This document shows, one piece after another, positions 35,341 to 44,406 of a DNA stretch of 64,000 nucleotides. The position numbers were made by a program, and so were the translations under genes. Source of the DNA: Bacillus sp. P14.5 (GTDB taxonomy: Bacteria; Bacillota; Bacilli; Bacillales; Bacillaceae_B); contig NZ_NIJF01000060.1 in assembly GCF_003316765.1 (NCBI RefSeq), positions 186,001 through 250,000 of the forward strand, in the 5' to 3' direction. The number at the start of each line of letters is the position of its first letter. The stretch's first letter is position 1. The notes under the pieces were generated by a model. That model had not been told where the DNA came from. It searched no databases and saw only the letters and a list, made by a program, of their open reading frames with translations.

Positions 35341-36288
35341 TTGAAGAAAATAGTCATCTCAATCATTCTGCTGTCGGTGTTCTTCTTGAATGCCTGCGGA
35401 AATGCCGAAACATCCAGTGTCAATAATTCAGCAGCATCGGAAAACGAATCAGCTGTTGAGGAAGATACAGCAGAAACAATTACATATGAATCTGAAACAG
35501 GACCTGTTGAAGTTCCGGCAAATCCTAAACGGATCATTGCCCTCTCAAGCGCTCCAAATGTGCTGGCACTTGATGGCCAAATTGTCGGTGTTGACGAATG
35601 GACAAATACCAACCCGCTGTTTCAAGAGAAATTGGATGGAATTGAAGTAGTTTCAGATGAGAGTATTGAAAAAATTGTGGAACTCGAGCCTGACCTTATC
35701 ATTGTTGGTTCTCATTCGAAAAACATAGATAAGATGAGCGAAATTGCCCCTACTGTTGCCTTCACATGGGGGAAACTGGATTACTTAACGCAGCAAGTCG
35801 AAATTGGCAAGCTCCTAAATAAGGAGCAGGAAGCAAAAGACTGGGTGGAAGATTTCACAGCCCGTGCTGAGGAAACCGGCACAGCTATCAAAAATAAAAT
35901 CGGTGAAAATGCAACAGTTTCTGTCTTTGAATATGATGCAAAGTCAGCTTACGTATTTGGAGATAACTGGGCAAGAGGAACTGAATTATTATACCAAACG
36001 ATGAAACTGGAAATGCCGGAAAAGGTTAAAGAAAATGCACTGGGGCCGGGATATTACACATTAAGCGCAGAACTTCTTCCCGAGTTTGCAGGAGATTACA
36101 TCGTCCTCAGCAAAAATCAGGATGGTGACGGATCATTCCTGGAAACTCAAACATGGAAAAACATCCCCGCCGTTAAAAATAATAGAATCATAGAACTGGA
36201 TACAAAAGCCATAACATATAGTGACCCCATCACTCTTGAATATCTGTTGGATATTTTCAAAACAGAATTTCTAGAAAACATGAATTGA
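35341..36288 (+). CDS. Iron-siderophore ABC transporter substrate-binding lipoprotein (FeuA/FhuD-like)
   Basis: 315 residues from TTG 35341 (AGAGGA 8 bases upstream). Lipoprotein signal LLSVFFLNACGN, then PKRIIALSSAPNVLALDGQI, IEKIVELEPDLIIVG and the long bridging helix of the cluster A-2/III binding-protein fold. It captures ferric siderophore at the cell surface. No permease or ATPase genes are adjacent, so it is an orphan receptor working with components elsewhere. Controlled by Fur (35251-35316) and ended by a terminator at 36307. Confidence 0.85.
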   Translation: MKKIVISIILLSVFFLNACGNAETSSVNNSAASENESAVEEDTAETITYESETGPVEVPANPKRIIALSSAPNVLALDGQIVGVDEWTNTNPLFQEKLDGIEVVSDESIEKIVELEPDLIIVGSHSKNIDKMSEIAPTVAFTWGKLDYLTQQVEIGKLLNKEQEAKDWVEDFTARAEETGTAIKNKIGENATVSVFEYDAKSAYVFGDNWARGTELLYQTMKLEMPEKVKENALGPGYYTLSAELLPEFAGDYIVLSKNQDGDGSFLETQTWKNIPAVKNNRIIELDTKAITYSDPITLEYLLDIFKTEFLENMN

Positions 36289-36306
36289 TGCTGATTTATA
36301 TGAGTC

Positions 36307-36344
36307 AAAAAGACACTGGATTCTTGTAATCTCAGTGTCTTTTT
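36307..36344 (+). terminator. Rho-independent terminator
   Basis: AAAAAGACACTG / CAGTGTCTTTTT, 12-bp stem, 14-base loop, T-run. It ends the siderophore-binding gene. Confidence 0.9.
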
Positions 36345-36628
36345 TTCGATAAGAGGTAATAGGCTCACCGGACGAAGATTCAACTGCCTGGTATGGGATC
36401 ATCCCCCTCCCCAGAAAGGATTTACAGAAGCTCCAGCCTGCATTGCGATGCAGCATTTTATCTCTTCAGTATCCACATTCACCACTAAATGCAAAAACCC
36501 TCAAACTGCCTGACACTTTGTCATCTCTATCACTATCAAGAAAGCCTATTTAATTCAGAAGCAGAGAAACACATAGTTTTCTGAGAACAAAACACTAGTA
36601 TTCTGAATAAACTGTAGGAGGAAAGGAG

Positions 36629-37266
36629 TTGACTGCTTTGCCCATCATAAAAATCGAGAATAGGAAAGATTTGCAGCCTGAAGTAATGAAACATATAAAG
36701 CAAACGGATTATGTGATAGACATCGGCTGCGGCATCAGACCTCAACAACTCATTAAACCTAAGGTACAAGTTTGCATTGAGCCTTATGCTGAATATATCA
36801 AACATCTTGAAAATATTTTGAAGAACCCCGACCGGACATACGTCATGATTAACTCTACATGGGACATATTGAATCAGCTGCCATCCAATTCAGCAGACAC
36901 AATACTATTCACAGATGTTATTGAGCACTTAGAAAAAAAGAGGGAAAAAGATTGATTCAACAGGCTAAAAGAGTCGCCAGAGTACAGGTGATCCTCTTCA
37001 CGCCACTCGGATTCCTGCCTCAGCAGCATCCTGATGGAAAAGATGCATGGGGATTAAACGGCGGTAAATGGCAGGAGCATAAATCGGGTTGGGAACCGAA
37101 GGATTTTGATAGTAATTGGGACATTTTCCTTTGTGAAAAATTTCATACTGTGGGAAATAGCGCAGAGTTATTTGATGAGCCCTACGGTGCTTTCTGGGCG
37201 ATATTAAATATTGCCCCTCATCCCGAAAACAACCAAGCCTTTACTATTCTATCTCCAGGTAATTAA
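36629..37266 (+). pseudogene. SAM-dependent methyltransferase, frameshifted
   Basis: YVIDIGCGIRPQQLIKP is motif I, SADTILFTDVIEHLEK the motif IV region. One A added to A7 at 36933-36939 continues through KEGKRLIQQAKRVARVQVIL, FTPLGFLPQQHPDGKDAWGL and the C-terminal part. The repaired protein is about 212 residues. Start is TTG 36629 or 36638, after AGGAGGAAAGGAG. Substrate unknown. Probably an intact gene with a sequencing error. Confidence 0.75.
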
Positions 37267-37291
37267 TCACTGGCATTTGTTGATTTGGACG

Positions 37292-37326
37292 AACCCTGAA
37301 TTTTCAATCAGGTTAGGGTTATTTTT
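37292..37326 (+). terminator. Probable terminator after the methyltransferase
   Basis: AACCCTGA ... TCAGGTTAGGGTT with a bulge, followed by ATTTTT. Confidence 0.6.
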
Positions 37327-37422
37327 CGTAATAATACTGTAACGGGTTGGCTAAGAGGTAAGGACCGTGATTTAGCAAGATGCCCAATTCTTAACGGATA
37401 AAACCACCCAGTTCATTCATAA

Positions 37423-37496
37423 ATAAGGGAACCTTTTTCCGTTAATTTGGAAATTACACTGTATTCTGTACAAATAACGGAAATAGGTTCCCTTAT
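37423..37496. repeat. Long imperfect hairpin with AAGGGAACC arms
   Basis: ATAAGGGAACCTTTTTCCGT (37423 on) pairs with ACGGAAATAGGTTCCCTTAT (ending 37496), about 25-bp arms around a 23-base centre. The AAGGGAAC/GTTCCCTT wording is the same as in the 50.7-kb array. Not followed by a T-run. Confidence 0.7.
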
Positions 37497-37626
37497 GTAA
37501 AGAAAAGTGAACTATTATATCTTTTTTAAACTAAATAACAAAACCTTTTTCCTCTATTTTAGCTGATTTCATTATTATCTCTAAAATAATTAAAAACTAG
37601 CAGGTTGCATTCAATATTTAATTAAT

Positions 37627-37657
37627 AAATACCCTCCGGGAGTCCAGAGGGTATTTT
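37627..37657. terminator. Terminator-like hairpin
   Basis: AAATACCCTC / GAGGGTATTTT with a 10-base loop. A further stem GCTGGTGA / TCACCAGC lies at 37731-37757. Both are downstream of the minus-strand gene ending at 37827 and of the methyltransferase; direction is unclear. Confidence 0.65.
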
Positions 37658-37826
37658 AAGTGTGATGCTATACCTGATGATTCTTTTCACTGTAGCACCC
37701 TTATAACAACTATTTATAATACCTTCCCTGCTGGTGAGCCAGCGAAGTTCACCAGCTTCTACAATTGAATGAAATTGCTAAACTGCTAATCTGATAAACA
37801 CAGAAGGTAAAAGCGAATAGAGTCTA

Positions 37827-38297
37827 TTATTCAAAGTAATTCTTTTCTTCATATCCTACTAAATCAATTCCGAAATGAACTAAAGTTGCGAATGTCAGAC
37901 TCCACAGCACTATACTGCCAATCATCCAATAGGCCGTGTTCTTTTTGGATCCGCCAAAAGTTAAGCACATTATAGCTGTCAGATGACTTCCAACCAGCAG
38001 CGGACCAATGATGGCCAGACCAGGCAGGCCATATTTTTTCCAGAGCTTTTGGGCACGCAGTCCCCGTTTACTCTCTGCCTTTTCTTTCCCTTCCTTCTTC
38101 TTCTGTCTCCACTCTTTAATTTTATTTATGAAGACAATCACCAATAAGACCGTTGCGATATTTCCTGTAAGTCCTAAAATGATTACAGGCAGCGGTGATA
38201 GACCGGCAATCATTGCTAAAGGAATCACACCATACGCTTCAAAAAATGGCGCTGCTGCTAACAAAAATACCAGGATATATCCCCAAACTAAATCCAT
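37827..38297 (-). CDS. Small multidrug-export family protein (PF06695 type)
   Basis: 156 residues with four to five membrane helices. Near the start FLLAAAPFFEAYGVIPLAMI and later KYGLPGLAIIGPLLVGSHLTAIM are the family signature; a charged loop (KIKEWRQKKKEGKEKAESKR) sits between. Named as a putative small multidrug export protein; transport has not been shown for most members. AAGGGGAA precedes the ATG. Confidence 0.8.
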   Translation of the reverse strand: MDLVWGYILVFLLAAAPFFEAYGVIPLAMIAGLSPLPVIILGLTGNIATVLLVIVFINKIKEWRQKKKEGKEKAESKRGLRAQKLWKKYGLPGLAIIGPLLVGSHLTAIMCLTFGGSKKNTAYWMIGSIVLWSLTFATLVHFGIDLVGYEEKNYFE

Positions 38298-38368
38298 AAC
38301 TATTTCCCCTTGCTGTTAAATTTTCACTTCTACTTGTAGTATAATGTATTTTTTGTTTTTTTGTGTAA

Positions 38369-38559
38369 GGATGTTTTCGCATATATGTTTACTTTCAGAA
38401 AAATCCCAAGATCCGGATTTTTCCCCGGATACTAAGAGTCTCATCTCCTATCGGGGGAGAGTAGCTCTTTTCTTTTCGGTTTCTCCATATTTTACCTTCA
38501 TAATAGGGTTACTTATTCGGAATAAGTATCAAATAGCAACAAAGTTTACGAAAAGAGCC
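38369..38559 (+). mobile_element. 191-bp MITE, copy B
   Basis: Starts GGATGTTTTCGCATATATG and ends CAACAAAGTTTACGAAAAGA then GCC. It is flanked by TTGTGTAA on both sides (38361-38368 and 38560-38567), a perfect 8-bp duplication. It shares the GATCCGGATTTTTCC hairpin arm and AGCTCTTTTCTTTTC core with copies A and C. Confidence 0.85.
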
Positions 38560-38578
38560 TTGTGTAAAAAGTCCTTCA

Positions 38579-39184
38579 TCAAAACGCTTTCCGCTGATAA
38601 ATGACGTGGCTGAATCCCCAAGAACCAGCATAGACAGCTATTACACCAATGGCGGCTCCTGTATATAAAACCGGCTGCGCCAAGCTGGCGATCATATCTG
38701 TGACAGCTGTCAGGTACTGAGCCAGATACATAACGACGGATGGCCCGATACCTGCTAATGCTAAAAAGCTTATTAAAATGACTGGAAAAATATATCCTGA
38801 TTTAAAAATATAAAACATTGGAAAAGTGAACGATGCAAACAATAGGAACAAACTGCTGCTGACCGCAATATCTCTGATGGAAAATGGTTTATTCAGCAGT
38901 ATGAAAGCCAGACTGGTGATCCCTGCTGAAATAAGCATATACATGATCGCACCAAGATACCGGGAGGCGATGATTTCTGTCCTTGTATATGGCAGAGAAT
39001 TCAGCAGGATATTCGTTTCGGCTTTTTCATCGTAAGCATAGGCGTTCAAAGGAATGAAAAGACTTGCTACCAGAAAAGTCACGACTGGATGAGAGTCCAT
39101 AATGATGAAGAATAGAATGATAGGGATAAAGAATAGGAGCCCCCATTTTTGCAGGATGACATCTCTTCTGATCAGATTAATCAT
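38579..39184 (-). CDS. ABC-2 type transporter permease
   Basis: 201 residues with six hydrophobic segments. YDEKAETNILLNSLPYTRTEIIASRYLG after the second helix is the hallmark of the ABC2_membrane_5 group of Bacillus. Overlaps the ATPase gene by 8 bases. With the YtrA-type regulator it forms a Ytr-like module, a group linked to cell-wall stress and antibiotics acting on lipid II. Confidence 0.8.
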   Translation of the reverse strand: MINLIRRDVILQKWGLLFFIPIILFFIIMDSHPVVTFLVASLFIPLNAYAYDEKAETNILLNSLPYTRTEIIASRYLGAIMYMLISAGITSLAFILLNKPFSIRDIAVSSSLFLLFASFTFPMFYIFKSGYIFPVILISFLALAGIGPSVVMYLAQYLTAVTDMIASLAQPVLYTGAAIGVIAVYAGSWGFSHVIYQRKAF

Positions 39185-40043
39185 GCTGTCTCTCCCCTTT
39201 CATATAGTACATGATGTCTTCCAAAGAGGCGGGTTCAATGATAACTGATTCTCCAAAGGTTTTTTCGGCGCCAGCAATATCATCGGTCAGTGCCTCAAAT
39301 CCCGTTGCAGCTCGATTTATTTGAAGCAGTGCCTTTTCTGTATCCCGGTCCAGGAGATCAAGTCCTCCTTTTACAAGGGCGTAATTGTCACCCACCTCGT
39401 GAATGGATTGATGAAAAACCAATTCACCATCCTTTATTAGAGCTATGTAATCAGCGATTCGATCTAAATCAGTGGTAATATGTGTCGAAAAGAATATGGT
39501 ACGGCTTCCATCCACCATCAATTCCTGTAATAGATCCAGGAGCTCACGCCTGAAAATCGGATCCAGCCCAGCAGTCGGCTCATCCATAATAATCAATTCT
39601 GCATGATGTGACAGGGCGATTGCCAGTGACGCCTTCATCTGCATCCCCTTGGAAAAGGTCTTGATCGCCTTATTAAGAGGAAGTCCGAATTGCTCTGCGT
39701 ATTGGTAAAATAAAGTATCATCCCACTTCTTGTATGAGGAGCCTACTATTCTCTTAATATCTTTTAAATTCAATCCTTCAAAAAAGACATTAGCATCATA
39801 CACAAATCCGATGCGCTCCTTGATTTCCTTTTCATGTGTTCTATAATCCAACCCGAAGACCTTCACTTCACCCCTATCTGGTTTAAGAAGATTCATCATC
39901 AGTTTGATTGTCGTCGACTTACCGGCTCCATTTCCCCCAATGAACCCTGTTACAAAGCCCTGCTTCACTTGCAAATCAATATTTTTCACGGAAAACTCTT
40001 TGAATTCCTTGGTGACATTTTTAAATTCAACCACATTTTCCAA
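39177..40043 (-). CDS. ABC transporter ATP-binding protein (YtrB-like)
   Basis: About 288 residues. Walker A GGNGAGKST, Walker B LIIMDEP with DEPTAGLDP and the H-loop FSTHITTDL. The signature is degenerate (FSKGMQMK), as in the YtrB/EcsA-like exporters. TTG 40043 (GAGGAG 8 bases upstream) is better placed than GTG 40052. Translationally coupled to the GntR gene before it and the permease after it. Confidence 0.85.
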   Translation of the reverse strand: MENVVEFKNVTKEFKEFSVKNIDLQVKQGFVTGFIGGNGAGKSTTIKLMMNLLKPDRGEVKVFGLDYRTHEKEIKERIGFVYDANVFFEGLNLKDIKRIVGSSYKKWDDTLFYQYAEQFGLPLNKAIKTFSKGMQMKASLAIALSHHAELIIMDEPTAGLDPIFRRELLDLLQELMVDGSRTIFFSTHITTDLDRIADYIALIKDGELVFHQSIHEVGDNYALVKGGLDLLDRDTEKALLQINRAATGFEALTDDIAGAEKTFGESVIIEPASLEDIMYYMKGERQHD

Positions 40044-40048
40044 TTCGC

Positions 40049-40420
40049 TCACTCCTCATATAAGATTTTCATCAATTCCTGAAGATCGTCCAGAGACAAG
40101 CCAATTTCTCTGCTGTTGGCGATAACGGCACTTAATTGTTCCTCGATGACCTTCTGTTTCTTCTCTTTTATCATTTCTAAATTTTGTTCAGCGACAAACG
40201 AGCCTTTTCCGACAATGGAATAAATAAAACCCTCTTTTTCCAGCTCTTCAAAAGCCCGTTTCGTTGTAATCACACTGATTTTTAAATCCTTGGCTAGTTT
40301 CCGCATAGAAGGAATCGGCGCTCCCTCCTCCAGCTCACCTGCTAATATGGACGATTTTATTTGGCTGGTGATTTGTTCATAAATCGGCTCCTTTGAACTA
40401 TTGGCTATGATAATTTTCAT
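40049..40420 (-). CDS. GntR-family regulator, YtrA subfamily
   Basis: 123 residues: winged helix IYEQITSQIKSSILAGELEE with PSMRKLAKDLKISVITTKRAFEELEKEGF and a short C-terminal helix instead of a ligand domain, which defines the YtrA group. First gene of the operon with the ATPase and permease; its promoter has a palindrome at 40583, so it is probably self-repressing. Confidence 0.85.
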   Translation of the reverse strand: MKIIIANSSKEPIYEQITSQIKSSILAGELEEGAPIPSMRKLAKDLKISVITTKRAFEELEKEGFIYSIVGKGSFVAEQNLEMIKEKKQKVIEEQLSAVIANSREIGLSLDDLQELMKILYEE

Positions 40421-40582
40421 GGAAACCCCTTTTCTATCATTTTATGGGTACTTGCTGCAGTATTAATTGCTGGCAGAACTGATTTAGGGATAGAGCGCTT
40501 TGACGTCTATTTTTAGCCTGAATGGCCCCTGAGAACTCTGAAGAAAAATCGTTCAGTGCGGCGTACTCTTTTGTATTTCGCA

Positions 40583-40607
40583 TAGTGTATATATACGATA
40601 TACACAT
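40583..40607 (-). promoter_or_regulatory. YtrA-type operator and promoter
   Basis: GTGTATATATACGATATACAC (as 10-base arms) centred at 40595; on the minus strand a TATAAT at about 40608-40613 and TTGTGT 18 bases further up form the promoter, so the palindrome lies at or just past the transcription start. TACAC half-sites match what is known for YtrA proteins. Confidence 0.65.
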
Positions 40608-40796
40608 TATATACACAGACTTTCTATTAACACAACCTTTTTGAGCAGGATGTTGAAAAATATTTCAAGGGTATGTTTTCCCGAAAAGACTTGTGACTAT
40701 AAGAAATCCAAATTGTTTCCGAAATTTATTTACTAGTTTCTTAATCAATCCTTAATAAACCCTCACCATAATTGAACTGAAAAGGAGTGAGTTATA

Positions 40797-41504
40797 ATGA
40801 ATGAAATTGGTATTTTATTTGCTTTGGCAGGGGGACTTCTGTCATTTTTTTCACCTTGCGTGTTCCCTCTTCTGCCTGCATACGTTACTCATTTAACAAG
40901 CGGAAAAATTGAAGGGAGTCAGCTGCAGGTAAGCCGCAGGAAACTATATAGCAGGTCAATTGGCTTTATTTTCGGGTTTAGTGTAGTTTTTATAGCATTA
41001 GGAGCATCTGCAAGTTATATTGGCCAGGTGCTTATGAATTACAGGCTGTTGATCATGCAGATAGCAGGGATTCTCATCATTATTTTCGGCCTGCAGATGG
41101 CCGGGTTGATAAACTTTAAATTTCTGATGAAAGAAAAACGATTTCATAAAGAAGAAAAGACCAAGAACATGGGAGGGTCCATCTTGCTGGGAATGGCCTT
41201 TGCCACTGGCTGGTCTCCGTGTGTCGGACTTGCTCTTTCCTCAATATTATTGCTTGCAAGTTCTTCTGATACACTTATGCAGGGAGTTTTTCTTCTCGGA
41301 GCTTATTCATTGGGTATGGCGATTCCCTTCTTCATTATCTCGGTCATCATTTCGTATTCTTTAAACACGATGAGAAAAATAAATAGATATCTATCAAAGC
41401 TGGCATTTATTAACGGAGTGGTCATGATCCTGCTTGGGTTCCTAGTTCTGAGCGGACAAATGCAAAAAATAAGCGCTTGGTTATCAGCCTACAGTTTATT
41501 TTAA
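40797..41504 (+). CDS. ccdA: CcdA-type thiol:disulfide transporter
   Basis: 235 residues with six membrane helices. The two conserved redox cysteines are in FFSPCVFPLLPAY (about residue 21) and TGWSPCVGLALS (about 141). CcdA carries electrons from cytoplasmic thioredoxin across the membrane to extracytoplasmic thioredoxin-like proteins. Here the likely client is the TlpA protein at the end of the same operon. AAAGGAGTGAG precedes the ATG. Confidence 0.9.
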   Translation: MNEIGILFALAGGLLSFFSPCVFPLLPAYVTHLTSGKIEGSQLQVSRRKLYSRSIGFIFGFSVVFIALGASASYIGQVLMNYRLLIMQIAGILIIIFGLQMAGLINFKFLMKEKRFHKEEKTKNMGGSILLGMAFATGWSPCVGLALSSILLLASSSDTLMQGVFLLGAYSLGMAIPFFIISVIISYSLNTMRKINRYLSKLAFINGVVMILLGFLVLSGQMQKISAWLSAYSLF

Positions 41505-41526
41505 TTTTAGAAAAAAGGTGATAAAT

Positions 41527-42225
41527 TTGGTAAATCCTGCACTAATCGGAAAATCGGTTATGGTCGTGGAAGACGATGAAAAAATTCGGCAGTTAGTGAA
41601 AATCTACTTAACCAAAGAAGGATATGAAGTTCTTGAGGCAAGTGATGGATGCGAGGCTAAACAAAAGATTGAAACCTATGATCCCTGCATTGTCATTCTG
41701 GATTTAATGCTTCCGGGAACGAGCGGCGAGGAAGTCTGCCGCTGGATCAGAGAGGATTTAAAAAGCTTGATGCCCATTATCATGCTGACAGCTAAAGTCG
41801 ATGAAAAAAGCCGCATCCAGGGCTTCAAACTTGGAGCGGATGACTATGTAGTAAAGCCGTTCAGTCCTGCCGAATTAATGGTAAGGATTGAGGCGGTTCT
41901 TAGGCGTACAGCCAGCAGATGCGGCAAATTGAGCTTTACCGGCTTCACAATCAAACCTGCTAAAGGAGAAGCATGGATTCATGGAGATCAGCTGGAGCTT
42001 ACTCATTTTGAATTTAAACTCCTGCATATGTTCATGAGCCATCCTGATCAGGTTTTAACCAGAGAACAGATCCTCAATTCCATTTATGAGAAAAACGAGA
42101 AGGCTGTTTCCGATAGAACCATCGATGTTCATATCAAGCATCTGCGTGAAAAGATCAAAGAACGGACACCTAAGGATTACATCCAGACAGTCAGAGGAAT
42201 GGGGTATAAGTTTGTTGCGCAATAA
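41527..42225 (+). CDS. OmpR-family response regulator
   Basis: 232 residues from TTG 41527 (AAGGTG upstream). Receiver domain with VVEDDEK, phospho-acceptor Asp in VILDLMLPG and LTAK; winged-helix DNA-binding domain with DRTIDVHIKHLREK and TVRGMGYKF. Pairs with the histidine kinase that starts inside its last codons. Its place inside a redox operon suggests that it senses thiol or envelope stress. Confidence 0.9.
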   Translation: MVNPALIGKSVMVVEDDEKIRQLVKIYLTKEGYEVLEASDGCEAKQKIETYDPCIVILDLMLPGTSGEEVCRWIREDLKSLMPIIMLTAKVDEKSRIQGFKLGADDYVVKPFSPAELMVRIEAVLRRTASRCGKLSFTGFTIKPAKGEAWIHGDQLELTHFEFKLLHMFMSHPDQVLTREQILNSIYEKNEKAVSDRTIDVHIKHLREKIKERTPKDYIQTVRGMGYKFVAQ

Positions 42226-43272
42226 GTTCAAAACAAACCTTCTAACCAGGCTGGTAGCGCTGAACAGCCTGGTCATCCTCCTGGTGATCTTGCTGGCTGG
42301 CCTGACCTTAAAGGACTACACCTGTTACATCGTCAATACAGAAAACGTGACAGGCTCCTCCCTTGTTGAAACACTAAACTGGTTTCTTCTCAAGGTCAGT
42401 ATTCTTGCGTTCGTCATTGTGGGAATCGTTCATTACATAACTGCAAAAAAATGATTGGCCCTTTGAAAGAATTGTCTGATGCAGCACGGGAAATTCAGCG
42501 GGGTAAGTCACCTGAGAAACTGAAGATATCGACTTCTGGTGAATTGAAGGAACTGGTTGAAAGCTTCAATTCAATGTCAGAGTCCCTTCGGATATCAGCA
42601 ATGAAAAGGGATGAAATGATGAAGGACATTGCCCATGAACTGCGCACGCCTCTAACCAATATGAATGGTTACCTGGAAGGTTTAAAGAATGAAGTCATAG
42701 ATGGAAGCCCCGCCCTCTTTGGATCTCTTCATGAAGAATCAAGCAGAATCACCAGGATTGTTGAGCATATCACAGATCTCAATAACTGGAATGAGATCGA
42801 ACAGTTTCACCAGGATCGTTTTCAAGCGATATCTATCAAAAAATTATTGGACGAAATTATTACCGCCTTCGACCTTAAGCTCACAAAACAGTTTACCAAT
42901 ATATCTATTGAGCTTGAGGAAGCAGAAATTTCCGGTGATAAAGATGGCCTAAAGCAAGTATTCACCAATATCCTCCAAAACATCTCTGACTACAATACTG
43001 GTGACTCTCTATCTGTATCGGCTGAGAAAGGTACTGAGCTAGTGATCATAGGCTTCACTCATAAAGGAAAGTTTATAGATCCTATAAAAAAAGATATGAT
43101 TTTCGAACGCTTCTACAGAGTGGATGAATCGAGGACGACTAAATCGGACGGAGCAGGGCTTGGATTAGCAATAGCCTCCAGCATCATCTCTGCCCATCAA
43201 GGGAGCCTAGACATAATTACAGACGGAACCACACATTCTTTTTTGATAAAAATCCCACTTATCCGGGATTAA
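42215..43272 (+). pseudogene. Sensor histidine kinase, frameshifted in an A-run
   Basis: Starts at TTG 42215, overlapping the regulator gene. Two membrane helices flank a very short outer loop (KDYTCYIVNTENVTG, with a cysteine). One A added to A7 at 42445-42451 joins HYITAKK to MIGPLKELSDAAREI, the HAMP domain. The H-box is DIAHELRTPLTN, N-box VFTNILQN, G-box GAGLGLAI. Repaired length is about 352 residues. The small sensor loop with a single Cys could itself be redox-active. Almost certainly functional in the cell. Confidence 0.85.
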
Positions 43273-43335
43273 TCCTTCTTTCTTAACCTGTTCTTAACAA
43301 TAAGAACTGATAATGAGAATGAAAGGAGAGAAATC

Positions 43336-43722
43336 ATGAAATTTATTGTTGAAGAGAACAGGATTACAAGCACTTTTCATTATGGAGAGCTCAGTATTTC
43401 TCCTGATGATTCCCAGGGTTACCGCCCATTCGAATTGTTCGTTTCATCTTTAGCAGGATGCAGCGGAATGTTACTCAGATCAATTTTAGTTAATAAAAGG
43501 CTTCCCTTCGAAAAGATAGAAACGGTTATTTCGGCTGAGAGGAATCCGTCACTTGCTAATAAAATTGAGCAGCTTAGCATTACCGCACATGTAATGACAG
43601 CAGCTCCGTATTCGACAAATGAAGAAGAAAAGATTGCACAGCTGGTGATAAAAAACTGCGGCATGATTCAGTCGGTGATACATAGCATCGATCTAACCTT
43701 CAAGGTGATTTCTTCTAAATAA
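43336..43722 (+). CDS. OsmC-family protein
   Basis: 128 residues. FELFVSSLAGCSGMLLRS and VIKNCGMIQSVIHS carry the two conserved cysteines. OsmC proteins reduce peroxides or react with sulfur species. GAAAGGAGAG lies upstream. Inside the ccdA...tlpA operon; a second OsmC-type gene is at 15325. Confidence 0.85.
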   Translation: MKFIVEENRITSTFHYGELSISPDDSQGYRPFELFVSSLAGCSGMLLRSILVNKRLPFEKIETVISAERNPSLANKIEQLSITAHVMTAAPYSTNEEEKIAQLVIKNCGMIQSVIHSIDLTFKVISSK

Positions 43723-43736
43723 GGAGTGCTGATCAG

Positions 43737-44351
43737 ATGGCCTATTTTCATATTGGCAGCCTGACCATCCCTTCCACTTGGCTTGCTGCTATACTTGCGC
43801 TTATCGCAGCAGCCTTGTTATACCGGCTGAAAAACGGGATGAAAACGGGAGATTGGTACTGGAACAGTTTTTTCCTGTACGTTGTAGCCTGGAAGCTGAG
43901 CTATATTTTTCTCCACCCTGCTCTCTTTCTCGACATGCCCTTGTCCGTCCTTTACTTCAATGGCGGAAAAGCAGGGCATATTGCAGGATTGGCTGCCATA
44001 TCCGTTTTTCTGTTCATGAAACGAAGGGTAGTTCAGGGTGGACCCGGCTTGCTTCTCCCCCTCTTCTTCCTTAGTTATGAGGTCATAGTGAATGGGTTGG
44101 AGAGGAACTATATTGAACTTATATTTCACTTCTTCCTGCTAGCTCTGTTTCTTTCTCTCTTTAGAAAAATAGGCGGGCAGCCGGGAGGAATGTCTATTCG
44201 AATTATATTATTCCTTGTGCTTTGCGAATTGCTGATTTTAAGTGTGTTTAAAACTCTGCTCACATTAGAAACGCTTACGTTGATCTGGTTGGCACTTCTC
44301 GCTCTAGTAGATTTAATAAAGAGTAAGGATTCTCAGTATGATATTCGATAG
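43737..44351 (+). CDS. Polytopic membrane protein of a redox operon
   Basis: 204 residues with seven or so hydrophobic segments. SVLYFNGGKAGHIAGLAA recalls the lipid-binding loop of prolipoprotein diacylglyceryl transferase, but the catalytic residues of Lgt are not evident, so this is only a resemblance. AAGGAGTGC precedes the ATG, 14 bases after the osmC stop. A role in handling disulfides or lipoproteins with TlpA is inferred from position. Confidence 0.65.
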   Translation: MAYFHIGSLTIPSTWLAAILALIAAALLYRLKNGMKTGDWYWNSFFLYVVAWKLSYIFLHPALFLDMPLSVLYFNGGKAGHIAGLAAISVFLFMKRRVVQGGPGLLLPLFFLSYEVIVNGLERNYIELIFHFFLLALFLSLFRKIGGQPGGMSIRIILFLVLCELLILSVFKTLLTLETLTLIWLALLALVDLIKSKDSQYDIR

Positions 44352-44406
44352 TAATTGCGTTGTGAATTCTTCAGTCCGGCACTAAAATTAAAGGAGGCCA
44401 TACCCA

